A stretch of DNA of 64,000 nucleotides from Henricia sp. BOLD:AAB3569 (lineage: Eukaryota; Echinodermata; Asteroidea; Spinulosida; Echinasteridae): positions 23,006 through 87,005 of the forward strand of contig JBBELK010001665.1 in the NCBI GenBank assembly GCA_037783545.1, written 5' to 3'. Positions 46,019-57,500 of this stretch are shown in pieces. A model generated the notes under the pieces. The model was not told where the DNA came from and did no database searches. It saw only the letters and a list, made by a program, of their open reading frames with translations. The translations under genes and the position numbers were made by a program. The first letter of the stretch is position 1, and each line of letters opens with the position of its first letter.

Positions 46019-47497
46019 AAATTGACAGACTTTCGCCTGGAAATGGCAGAGAAATTTCAGAGTTTAGAAAAAAAAGGGGTTGGCGCTTCCTGGATGCTCC
46101 CGAAACCTGTGGCTGTCTGTACACACCTCTTTGATGTATTCCTGACTCGTGCGCATGCTCAGTCCTTCGGACTGTCGTTGACACGGCCCAGTTTGGGACG
46201 GGATTTCGGTCAAAGTGTGGTCCAAACGTCGGCAAATTTGGAGGTCAAAAAATATTCCGACGAACTTCAAATTTTGCATGCTCCAAACACTCTATATTGC
46301 GCACTTGTCCTAAAAAATTGACAGACTTTCGCCGGGAAATGGCAGAGAAATTTCAGAGTTTAGAATAAAAAGGGGTTGGCGCTTCCTGGATGCTCCCGCA
46401 ACCTGTGGCTGTCTGTACACACCTCTTTGGTGTATTCCTGACTCGTGCGCATGCTCAGTCCTTCGGACTGTCGTTGACACGGCCCAGTTTGGGACGGGAT
46501 TTTGGTCAAAGTGTGGTCCAAACGTCGGCAAATTTGGAGGTCAAAAAATATTCCGACGAACTTCAAATTTTGCATGCTCCAAACACTCTATATTGCGCAC
46601 TTGTCCTAAAAAATTGACAGACTTTCGCCGGGAAATGGCAGAGAAATTTCAGAGTTTAGAAAAAAAGGGGTTGGCGCTTCCTGGATGCTCCCGCAACCTG
46701 TGGCTGTCTGTACACACCTCTTTGGTGTATTCCTGACTCGTGCGCATGCTCAGTCCTGCGGACTGTCGTTGACACGGCCCAGTTTGGGACGGGATTTTGG
46801 TCAAAGTGTGGTCCAAACGTCGGCAAATTTGGAGGTCAAAATATATTCCGACGAACTTCAAATTTTGCATGCTCCAAACACTCTATATTGCGCACTTGTC
46901 CTAAAAAATTGACAGACTTTCGCCTGGAAATGGCAGAGAAATTTCAGAGTTTAGAAAAAAAAGGGGTTGGCGCTTCCTGGATGCTCCCGAAACCTGTGGC
47001 TGTCTGTACACACCTCTTTGATGTATTCCTGACTCGTGCGCATGCTCAGTCCTTCGGACTGTCGTTGACACGGCCCAGTTTGGGACGGGATTTTGGTCAA
47101 AGTGTGGTCCAAACGTCGGCAAATTTGGATGTCAAAAAATATTCCGACGAACTTCAAATTTTGCATGCTCCAAACACTCTATATTGCGCACTTGTCCTAA
47201 AAAATTGACAGACTTTCGCCGGGAAATGGAAGAGAAATTTCAGAGTTTAGAAAAAAAAGGGGTTGGCGCTTCCTGGATGCTCCCGCAACCTGTGGCTGTC
47301 TGTACACACCTCTTTGGTGTATTCCTGACTCGTGCGCATGCTCAGTCCTTCGGACTGTCGTTGACACGGCCCAGTTTGGGACGGGATTTTGGTCAAAGTG
47401 TGGTCCAAACGTCGGCAAATTTGGAGGTCAAAAAATATTCCGACGAACTTCAAATTTTGCATGCTCCAAACACTCTATATTGCGCACTTGTCCTAAA
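46019..47497 (+). repeat. 5-monomer block, repeated 7087 bp downstream (copy A)
   Basis: Order: gcctgg with cgaaacc, ctttgatgta and gggatttcgg; AATAAA; tgcgg with caaaatatatt; cgaaacc with ctttgatgta and ttggatgtc; gaagag. The identical order is at 53106-54584. Confidence 0.87.
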
Positions 47498-50443
47498 AAA
47501 TTGACAGACTTTCGCCGGGAAATGGCAGAGAAATTTCAGAGTTTAGAAAAAAAGGGGTTGGCGCTTCCTGGATGCTCCCGCAACCTGTGGCTGTCTGTAC
47601 ACACCTCTTTGGTGTATTCCTGACTCGTGCGCATGCTCAGTCCTGCGGACTGTCGTTGACACGGCCCAGTTTGGGACGGGATTTTGGTCAAAGTGTGGTC
47701 CAAACGTCGGCAAATTTGGAGGTCAAAATATATTCCGACGAACTTCAAATTTTGCATGCTCCAAACACTCTATATTGTGCACTTGTCCTAAAAAATTGAC
47801 AGACTTTCGCCGGGAAATGGAAGAGAAATTTCAGAGTTTAGAAAAAAAAAGGGGTTGGCGCTTCCGCAACCTGTGGCTGTCTGTACACACCTCTTTGGTG
47901 TATTCCTGACTCGTACGCATGCTCAGTCCTTCGGACTGTCGTTGACACGGCCCAGTTTGGGACGGGATTTTGGTCAAAGTGTGGTCCAAACGTCGGCAAA
48001 TTTGGAGGTCAAAAAATATTCCGACGAACTTCAAATTTTGCATGCTCCAAACACTCTATATTGCGCACTTGTCCTAAAAAATTGACAGACTTTCGCCGGG
48101 AAATGGCAGAGAAATTTCAGAGTTTAGAATAAAAAGGGGTTGGCGCTTCCTGGATGCTCCCGCAACCTGTGGCTGTCTGTACACACCTCTTTGGTGTATT
48201 CCTGACTCGTGCGCATGCTCAGTCCTTCGGACTGTCGTTGACACGGCCCAGTTTGGGACGGGATTTTGGTCAAAGTGTGGTCCAAACGTCGGCAAATTTG
48301 GAGGTCAAAAAATATTCCGACGAACTTCAAATTTTGCATGCTCCAAACACTCTATATTGCGCACTTGTCCTAAAAAATTGACAGACTTTCGCCGGGAAAT
48401 GGCAGAGAAATTTCAGAGTTTAGAAAAAAAGGGGTTGGCGCTTCCTGGATGCTCCCGCAACCTGTGGCTGTCTGTACACACCTCTTTGGTGTATTCCTGA
48501 CTCGTGCGCATGCTCAGTCCTTCGGACTGTCGTTGACACGGCCCAGTTTGGGACGGGATTTCGGTCAAAGTGTGGTCCAAACGTCGGCAAATTTGGAGGT
48601 CAAAAAATATTCCGACGAACTTCAAATTTTGCATGCTCCAAACACTCTATATTGCGCACTTGTCCTAAAAAATTGACAGACTTTCGCCGGGAAATGGCAG
48701 AGAAATTTCAGAGTTTAGAATAAAAAGGGGTTGGCGCTTCCTGGATGCTCCCGCAACCTGTGGCTGTCTGTACACACCTCTTTGGTGTATTCCTGACTCG
48801 TGCGCATGCTCAGTCCTTCGGACTGTCGTTGACACGGCCCAGTTTGGGACGGGATTTTGGTCAAAGTGTGGTCCAAACGTCGGCAAATTTGGAGGTCAAA
48901 AAATATTCCGACGAACTTCAAATTTTGCATGCTCCAAACACTCTATATTGCGCACTTGTCCTAAAAAATTGACAGACTTTCGCCGGGAAATGGAAGAGAA
49001 ATTTCAGAGTTTAGAAAAAAAGGGGTTGGCGCTTCCTGGATGCTCCCGCAACCTGTGGCTGTCTGTACACACCTCTTTGGTGTATTCCTGACTCGTGCGC
49101 ATGCTCAGTCCTTCGGACTGTCGTTGACACGGCCCAGTTTGGGACGGGATTTTGGTCAAAGTGTGGTCCAAACGTCGGCAAATTTGGAGGTCAAAAAATA
49201 TTCCGACGAACTTCAAATTTTGCATGCTCCAAACACTCTATATTGCGCACTTGTCCTAAAAAATTGACAGACTTTCGCCGGGAAATGGCAGAGAAATTTC
49301 AGAGTTTAGAATAAAAAGGGGTTGGCGCTTCCTGGATGCTCCCGCAACCTGTGGCTGTCTGTACACACCTCTTTGGTGTATTCCTGACTCGTGCGCATGC
49401 TCAGTCCTTCGGACTGTCGTTGACACGGCCCAGTTTGGGACGGGATTTTGGTCAAAGTGTGGTCCAAACGTCGGCAAATTTGGAGGTCAAAAAATATTCC
49501 GACGAACTTCAAATTTTGCATGCTCCAAACACTCTATATTGCGCACTTGTCCTAAAAAATTGACAGACTTTCGCCGGGAAATGGCTGAGAAATTTCAGAG
49601 TTTAGAAAAAAAGGGGTTGGCGCTTCCTGGATGCTCCCGCAACCTGTGGCTGTCTGTACACACCTCTTTGGTGTATTCCTGACTCGTGCGCATGCTCAGT
49701 CCTGCGGACTGTCGTTGACACGGCCCAGTTTGGGACGGGATTTTGGTCAAAGTGTGGTCCAAACGTCGGCAAATTTGGAGGTCAAAATATATTCCGACGA
49801 ACTTCAAATTTTGCATGCTCCAAACACTCTATATTGCGCACTTGTCCTAAAAAATTGACAGACTTTCGCCGGGAAATGGAAGAGAAATTTCAGAGTTTAG
49901 AAAAAAAAGGGGTTGGCGCTTCCTGGATGCTCCCGCAACCTGTGGCTGTCTGTACACACCTCTTTGGTGTATTCCTGACTCGTGCGCATGCTCAGTCCTT
50001 CGGACTGTCGTTGACACGGCCCAGTTTGGGACGGGATTTTGGTCAAAGTGTGGTCCAAACGTCGGCAAATTTGGATGTCAAAAAATATTCCGACGAACTT
50101 CAAATTTTGCATGCTCCAAACACTCTATATTGCGCACTTGTCCTAAAAAATTGACAGACTTTCGCCGGGAAATGGAAGAGAAATTTCAGAGTTTAGAAAA
50201 AAAAGGGGTTGGCGCTTCCTGGATGCTCCCGCAACCTGTGGCTGTCTGTACACACCTCTTTGGTGTATTCCTGACTCGTGCGCATGCTCAGTCCTTCGGA
50301 CTGTCGTTGACACGGCCCAGTTTGGGACGGGATTTTGGTCAAAGTGTGGTCCAAACGTCGGCAAATTTGGAGGTCAAAAAATATTCCGACGAACTTCAAA
50401 TTTTGCATGCTCCAAACACTCTATATTGCGCACTTGTCCTAAA
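47498..50443 (+). repeat. Ten monomers, right part being copy B of the 9-monomer block
   Basis: It starts with tgcgg/caaaatatatt (47498), then an A9 monomer with the 11-bp deletion and ctcgtacgc (47793-48078), AATAAA (48079), and A7 with gggatttcgg (48375). From 48670 it follows 43062 and onward. A private change is ggctgag near 49584. Confidence 0.87.
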
Positions 50444-51330
50444 AAATTGACAGACTTTCGCCGGGAAATGGCAGAGAAATTTCAGAGTTTAGAAAAAAAG
50501 GGGTTGGCGCTTCCTGGATGCTCCCGCAACCTGTGGCTGTCTGTACACACCTCTTTGGTGTATTCCTGACTCGTGCGCATGCTCAGTCCTTCGGACTGTC
50601 GTTGACACGGCCCAGTTTGGGACGGGATTTTGGTCAAAGTGTGGTCCAAACGTCGGCAAATTTGGAGGTCAAAAAATATTCCGACGAACTTCAAATTTTG
50701 CATGCTCCAAACACTCTATATTGCGCACTTGTCCTAAAAAATTGACAGACTTTCGCCTGGAAATGGCAGAGAAATTTCAGAGTTTAGAAAAAAAAGGGGT
50801 TGGCGCTTCCTGGATGCTCCCGAAACCTGTGGCTGTCTGTACACACCTCTTTGATGTATTCCTGACTCGTGCGCATGCTCAGTCCTTCGGACTGTCGTTG
50901 ACACGGCCCAGTTTGGGACGGGATTTTGGTCAAAGTGTGGTCCAAACGTCGGCAAATTTGGATGTCAAAAAATATTCCGACGAACTTCAAATTTTGCATG
51001 CTCCAAACACTCTATATTGCGCACTTGTCCTAAAAAATTGACAGACTTTCGCCGGGAAATGGAAGAGAAATTTCAGAGTTTAGAAAAAAAAGGGGTTGGC
51101 GCTTCCTGGATGCTCCCGCAACCTGTGGCTGTCTGTACACACCTCTTTGGTGTATTCCTGACTCGTGGGCATGCTCAGTCCTTCGGACTGTCGTTGACAC
51201 GGCCCAGTTTGGGACGGGAGTTTGGTCAAAGTGTGGTCCAAACGTCGGCAAATTTGGAGGTCAAAAAATATTCCGACGAACTTCAAATTTTGCATGCTCC
51301 AAACACTCTATATTGCGCACTTGTCCTAAA
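48670..51330 (+). repeat. 9-monomer block, copy B
   Basis: Partner of 43062-45722. The last monomer has ctcgtgggc (51168) where copy A has ctcgtgtgc. It ends where gaagagatattt begins. Confidence 0.85.
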
Positions 51331-51626
51331 AAATTGACAGACTTTCGCCGGGAAATGGAAGAGATATTTCAGAGTTTAGAAAAAAAAGGGGTTGGCGCTT
51401 CCTGGATGCTCCCGCAACCTGTGGCTGTCTGTACACACCTCTTTGGTGTATTCCTGACTCGTGCGCATGCTCAGTCCTTCGGACTGTCGTTGACACGGCC
51501 CAGTTTGGGACGGGATTTTGGTCAAAGTGTGGTCCAAACGTCGGCAAATTTGGAGGTCAAAAAATATTCCGACGAACTTCAAATTTTGCATGCTCCAAAC
51601 ACTCTATATTGCGCACTTGTCCTAAA
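50444..51626 (+). repeat. 4-monomer higher-order repeat II, copy A (1183 bp)
   Basis: Order: A7; cgaaacc with ctttgatgta; gggagtttgg (near 51215); gaagagatattt (near 51363). All four recur at an offset of 1183. Confidence 0.92.
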
Positions 51627-52809
51627 AAATTGACAGACTTTCGCCGGGAAATGGCAGAGAAATTTCAGAGTTTAGAAAAAAAGGGGTTGGCGCTTCCTGG
51701 ATGCTCCCGCAACCTGTGGCTGTCTGTACACACCTCTTTGGTGTATTCCTGACTCGTGCGCATGCTCAGTCCTTCGGACTGTCGTTGACACGGCCCAGTT
51801 TGGGACGGGATTTTGGTCAAAGTGTGGTCCAAACGTCGGCAAATTTGGAGGTCAAAAAATATTCCGACGAACTTCAAATTTTGCATGCTCCAAACACTCT
51901 ATATTGCGCACTTGTCCTAAAAAATTGACAGACTTTCGCCTGGAAATGGCAGAGAAATTTCAGAGTTTAGAAAAAAAAGGGGTTGGCGCTTCCTGGATGC
52001 TCCCGAAACCTGTGGCTGTCTGTACACACCTCTTTGATGTATTCCTGACTCGTGCGCATGCTCAGTCCTTCGGACTGTCGTTGACACGGCCCAGTTTGGG
52101 ACGGGATTTTGGTCAAAGTGTGGTCCAAACGTCGGCAAATTTGGATGTCAAAAAATATTCCGACGAACTTCAAATTTTGCATGCTCCAAACACTCTATAT
52201 TGCGCACTTGTCCTAAAAAATTGACAGACTTTCGCCGGGAAATGGAAGAGAAATTTCAGAGTTTAGAAAAAAAAGGGGTTGGCGCTTCCTGGATGCTCCC
52301 GCAACCTGTGGCTGTCTGTACACACCTCTTTGGTGTATTCCTGACTCGTGTGCATGCTCAGTCCTTCGGACTGTCGTTGACACGGCCCAGTTTGGGACGG
52401 GAGTTTGGTCAAAGTGTGGTCCAAACGTCGGCAAATTTGGAGGTCAAAAAATATTCCGACGAACTTCAAATTTTGCATGCTCCAAACACTCTATATTGCG
52501 CACTTGTCCTAAAAAATTGACAGACTTTCGCCGGGAAATGGAAGAGATATTTCAGAGTTTAGAAAAAAAAGGGGTTGGCGCTTCCTGGATGCTCCCGCAA
52601 CCTGTGGCTGTCTGTACACACCTCTTTGGTGTATTCCTGACTCGTGCGCATGCTCAGTCCTTCGGACTGTCGTTGACACGGCCCAGTTTGGGACGGGATT
52701 TTGGTCAAAGTGTGGTCCAAACGTCGGCAAATTTGGAGGTCAAAAAATATTCCGACGAACTTCAAATTTTGCATGCTCCAAACACTCTATATTGCGCACT
52801 TGTCCTAAA
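51627..52809 (+). repeat. 4-monomer higher-order repeat II, copy B (1183 bp)
   Basis: Tandem duplicate of 50444-51626. The one difference I noticed is at 52351, T here against G at 51168; both depart from the usual C in tgcgcatgc. Confidence 0.92.
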
Positions 52810-53105
52810 AAATTGACAGACTTTCGCCGGGAAATGGCAGAGAAATTTCAGAGTTTAGAATAAAAAGGGGTTGGCGCTTCCTGGATGCTCCCGCAACCTG
52901 TGGCTGTCTGTACACACCTCTTTGGTGTATTCCTGACTCTTGCGCATGCTCAGTCCTTCGGACTGTCGTTGACACGGCCCAGTTTGGGACGGGATTTTGG
53001 TCAAAGTGTGGTCCAAACGTCGGCAAATTTGGAGGTCAAAATATATTCCGACGAACTTCAAATTTTGCATGCTCCAAACACTCTATATTGCGCACTTGTC
53101 CTAAA
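52810..53105 (+). repeat. Single AATAAA monomer with caaaatatatt
   Basis: It combines the AATAAA A-run with the caaaatatatt variant and gactcttgcgc (near 52938), a pairing not seen elsewhere, so it may be a recombinant monomer. Confidence 0.85.
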
Positions 53106-54584
53106 AAATTGACAGACTTTCGCCTGGAAATGGCAGAGAAATTTCAGAGTTTAGAAAAAAAAGGGGTTGGCGCTTCCTGGATGCTCCCGAAACCTGTGGC
53201 TGTCTGTACACACCTCTTTGATGTATTCCTGACTCGTGCGCATGCTCAGTCCTTCGGACTGTCGTTGACACGGCCCAGTTTGGGACGGGATTTCGGTCAA
53301 AGTGTGGTCCAAACGTCGGCAAATTTGGAGGTCAAAAAATATTCCGACGAACTTCAAATTTTGCATGCTCCAAACACTCTATATTGCGCACTTGTCCTAA
53401 AAAATTGACAGACTTTCGCCGGGAAATGGCAGAGAAATTTCAGAGTTTAGAATAAAAAGGGGTTGGCGCTTCCTGGATGCTCCCGCAACCTGTGGCTGTC
53501 TGTACACACCTCTTTGGTGTATTCCTGACTCGTGCGCATGCTCAGTCCTTCGGACTGTCGTTGACACGGCCCAGTTTGGGACGGGATTTTGGTCAAAGTG
53601 TGGTCCAAACGTCGGCAAATTTGGAGGTCAAAAAATATTCCGACGAACTTCAAATTTTGCATGCTCCAAACACTCTATATTGCGCACTTGTCCTAAAAAA
53701 TTGACAGACTTTCGCCGGGAAATGGCAGAGAAATTTCAGAGTTTAGAAAAAAAGGGGTTGGCGCTTCCTGGATGCTCCCGCAACCTGTGGCTGTCTGTAC
53801 ACACCTCTTTGGTGTATTCCTGACTCGTGCGCATGCTCAGTCCTGCGGACTGTCGTTGACACGGCCCAGTTTGGGACGGGATTTTGGTCAAAGTGTGGTC
53901 CAAACGTCGGCAAATTTGGAGGTCAAAATATATTCCGACGAACTTCAAATTTTGCATGCTCCAAACACTCTATATTGCGCACTTGTCCTAAAAAATTGAC
54001 AGACTTTCGCCTGGAAATGGCAGAGAAATTTCAGAGTTTAGAAAAAAAAGGGGTTGGCGCTTCCTGGATGCTCCCGAAACCTGTGGCTGTCTGTACACAC
54101 CTCTTTGATGTATTCCTGACTCGTGCGCATGCTCAGTCCTTCGGACTGTCGTTGACACGGCCCAGTTTGGGACGGGATTTTGGTCAAAGTGTGGTCCAAA
54201 CGTCGGCAAATTTGGATGTCAAAAAATATTCCGACGAACTTCAAATTTTGCATGCTCCAAACACTCTATATTGCGCACTTGTCCTAAAAAATTGACAGAC
54301 TTTCGCCGGGAAATGGAAGAGAAATTTCAGAGTTTAGAAAAAAAAGGGGTTGGAGCTTCCTGGATGCTCCCGCAACCTGTGGCTGTCTGTACACACCTCT
54401 TTGGTGTATTCCTGACTCGTGCGCATGCTCAGTCCTTCGGACTGTCGTTGACACGGCCCAGTTTGGGACGGGATTTTGGTCAAAGTGTGGTCCAAACGTC
54501 GGCAAATTTTGAGGTCAAAAAATATTCCGACGAACTTCAAATTTTGCATGCTCCAAACACTCTATATTGCGCACTTGTCCTAAA
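53106..54584 (+). repeat. 5-monomer block, copy B of 46019-47497
   Basis: Same five-marker order at a constant offset of 7087. Private changes are ggagcttcc near 54352 and aattttgagg near 54507. Confidence 0.87.
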
Positions 54585-57500
54585 AAATTGACAGACTTTC
54601 GCCGGGAAATGGAAGAGAAATTTCAGAGTTTAGAAAAAAAAGGGGTTGGCGCTTCCTGGATGCTCCCGCAACCTGTGGCTGTCTGTACACACCTCTTTGG
54701 TGTATTCCTGACTCGTGCGCATGCTCAGTCCTTCGGACTGTCGTTGACACGGCCCAGTTTGGGACGGGATTTTGGTCAAAGTGTGGTCCAAACGTCGGCA
54801 AATTTGGAGGTCAAAAAATATTCCGACGAACTTCAAATTTTGCATGCTCCAAACACTCTATATTGCGCACTTGTCCTAAAAAATTGACAGACTTTCGCCG
54901 GGAAATGGCAGAGAAATTTCAGAGTTTAGAATAAAAAGGGGTTGGCGCTTCCTGGATGCTCCCGCAACCTGTGGCTGTCTGTACACACCTCTTTGGTGTA
55001 TTCCTGACTCGTGCGCATGCTCAGTCCTTCGGACTGTCGTTGACACGGCCCAGTTTGGGACGGGATTTTGGTCAAAGTGTGGTCCAAACGTCGGCAAATT
55101 TGGAGGTCAAAAAATATTCCGACGAACTTCAAATTTTGCATGCTCCAAACACTCTATATTGCGCACTTGTCCTAAAAAATTGACAGACTTTCGCCGGGAA
55201 ATGGCAGAGAAATTTCAGAGCTTAGAAAAAAAAGGGGTTGGCGCTTCCTGGATGCTCCCGCAACCTCTGGCTGTCTGTACACACCTCTTTGGTGTATTCC
55301 TGACTCGTGCGCATGCTCAGTCCTGCGGACTGTCGTTGACACGGCCCAGTTTGGGACGGGATTTTGGTCAAAGTGTGGTCCAAACGTCGGCAAATTTGGA
55401 GGTCAAAATATATTCCGACGAACTTCAAATTTTGCATGCTCCAAACACTCTATATTGCGCACTTGTCCTAAAAAATTGACAGACTTTCGCCGGGAAATGG
55501 CAGAGAAATTTCAGAGTTTAGAATAAAAAGGGGTTGGCGCTTCCTGGATGCTCCCGCAACCTGTGGCTGTCTGTACACACCTCTTTGGTGTATTCCTGAC
55601 TCGTGCGCATGCTCAGTCCTGCGGACTGTCGTTGACACGGCCCAGTTTGGGACGGGATTTTGGTCAAAGTGTGGTCCAAACGTCGGCAAATTTGGAAGTC
55701 AAAAAATATTCCGACGAACTTCAAATTTTGCATGCTCCAAACACTCTATATTGCGCACTTGTCCTAAACAATTGACAGACTTTCGCCGGGAAATGGCAGA
55801 GAAATTTCAGAGTTTAGAAAAAAAGGGGTTGGCGCTTCCTGGATGCTCCCGCAACCTGTGGCTGTCTGTACACACCTCTTTGGTGTATTCCTGACTCGTG
55901 CGCATGCTCAGTCCTGCGGACTGTCGTTGACACGGCCCAGTTTGGGACGGGATTTTGGTCAAAGTGTGGTCCAAACGTCGGCAAATTTGGATGTCAAAAA
56001 ATATTCCGACGAACTTCAAATTTTGCATACTCCAAACACTCTGTATTGCGCACTTGTCCTAAAAAATTGACAGACTTTCGCCGGGAAATGGAAGAGAAAT
56101 TTCAGAGTTTAGAAAAAAAAGGGGTTGGCGCTTCCTGGATGCTCCCGCAACCTGTGGCTGTCTGTACACACCTCTTTGGTGTATTCCTGACTCGTGCGCA
56201 TGCTCAGTCCTTCGGACTGTCGTTGACACGGCCCAGTTTGGGACGGGATTTTGGTCAAAGTGTGGTCCAAACGTCGGCAAATTTGGATGTCAAAAAATAT
56301 TCCGACGAACTTCAAATTTTGCATGCTCCAAACACTCTATATTGCGCACTTGTCCTAAAAAATTGACAGACTTTCGCCGGGAAATGGAAGAGAAATTTCA
56401 GAGTTTAGAAAAAAAAGGGGTTGGCGCTTCCTGGATGCTCCCGCAACCTGTGGCTGTCTGTACACACCTCTTTGGTGTATTCCTGACTCGTGCGCATGCT
56501 CAGTCCTTCGGACTGTCGTTGACACGGCCCAGTTTGGGACGGGATTTTGGTCAAAGTGTGGTCCAAACGTCGGCAAATTTGGAGGTCAAAAAATATTCCG
56601 ACGAACTTCAAATTTTGCATGCTCCAAACACTCTATATTGCGCACTTGTCCTAAAAAATTGACAGACTTTCGCCGGGAAATGGCAGAGAAATTTCAGAGT
56701 TTAGAATAAAAAGGGGTTGGCGCTTCCTGGATGCTCCCGCAACCTGTGGCTGTCTGTACACACCTCTTTGGTGTATTCCTGACTCGTGCGCATGCTCAGT
56801 CCTTCGGACTGTCGTTGACACGGCCCAGTTTGGGACGGGATTTTGGTCAAAGTGTGGTCCAAACGTCGGCAAATTTGGAGGTCAAAAAATATTCCGACGA
56901 ACTTCAAATTTTGCATGCTCCAAACACTCTATATTGCGCACTTGTCCTAAAAAATTGACAGACTTTCGCCGGGAAATGGCAGAGAAATTTCAGAGTTTAG
57001 AAAAAAAGGGGTTGGCGCTTCCTGGATGCTCCCGCAACCTGTGGCTGTCTGTACACACCTCTTTGGTGTATTCCTGACTCGTGCGCATGCTCAGTCCTTC
57101 GGACTGTCGTTGACACGGCCCAGTTTGGGACGGGATTTTGGTCAAAGTGTGGTCCAAACGTCGGCAAATTTGGATGTCAAAAAATATTCCGACGAACTTC
57201 AAATTTTGCATGCTCCAAACACTCTATATTGCGCACTTGTCCTAAAAAATTGACAGACTTTCGCCGGGAAATGGAAGAGAAATTTCAGAGTTTAGAAAAA
57301 ATAGGGGTTGGCGCTTCCTGGATGATCCCGCAACCTGTGGCTGTCTGTACACACCTCTTTGGTGTATTCCTGACTCGTGCGCATGCTCAGTCCTTCGGAC
57401 TGTCGTTGACACGGCCCAGTTTGGGACGGGATTTTGGTCAAAGTGTGGTCCAAACGTCGGCAAATTTGGAGGTCAAAAAATATTCCGACGAACTTCAAAT

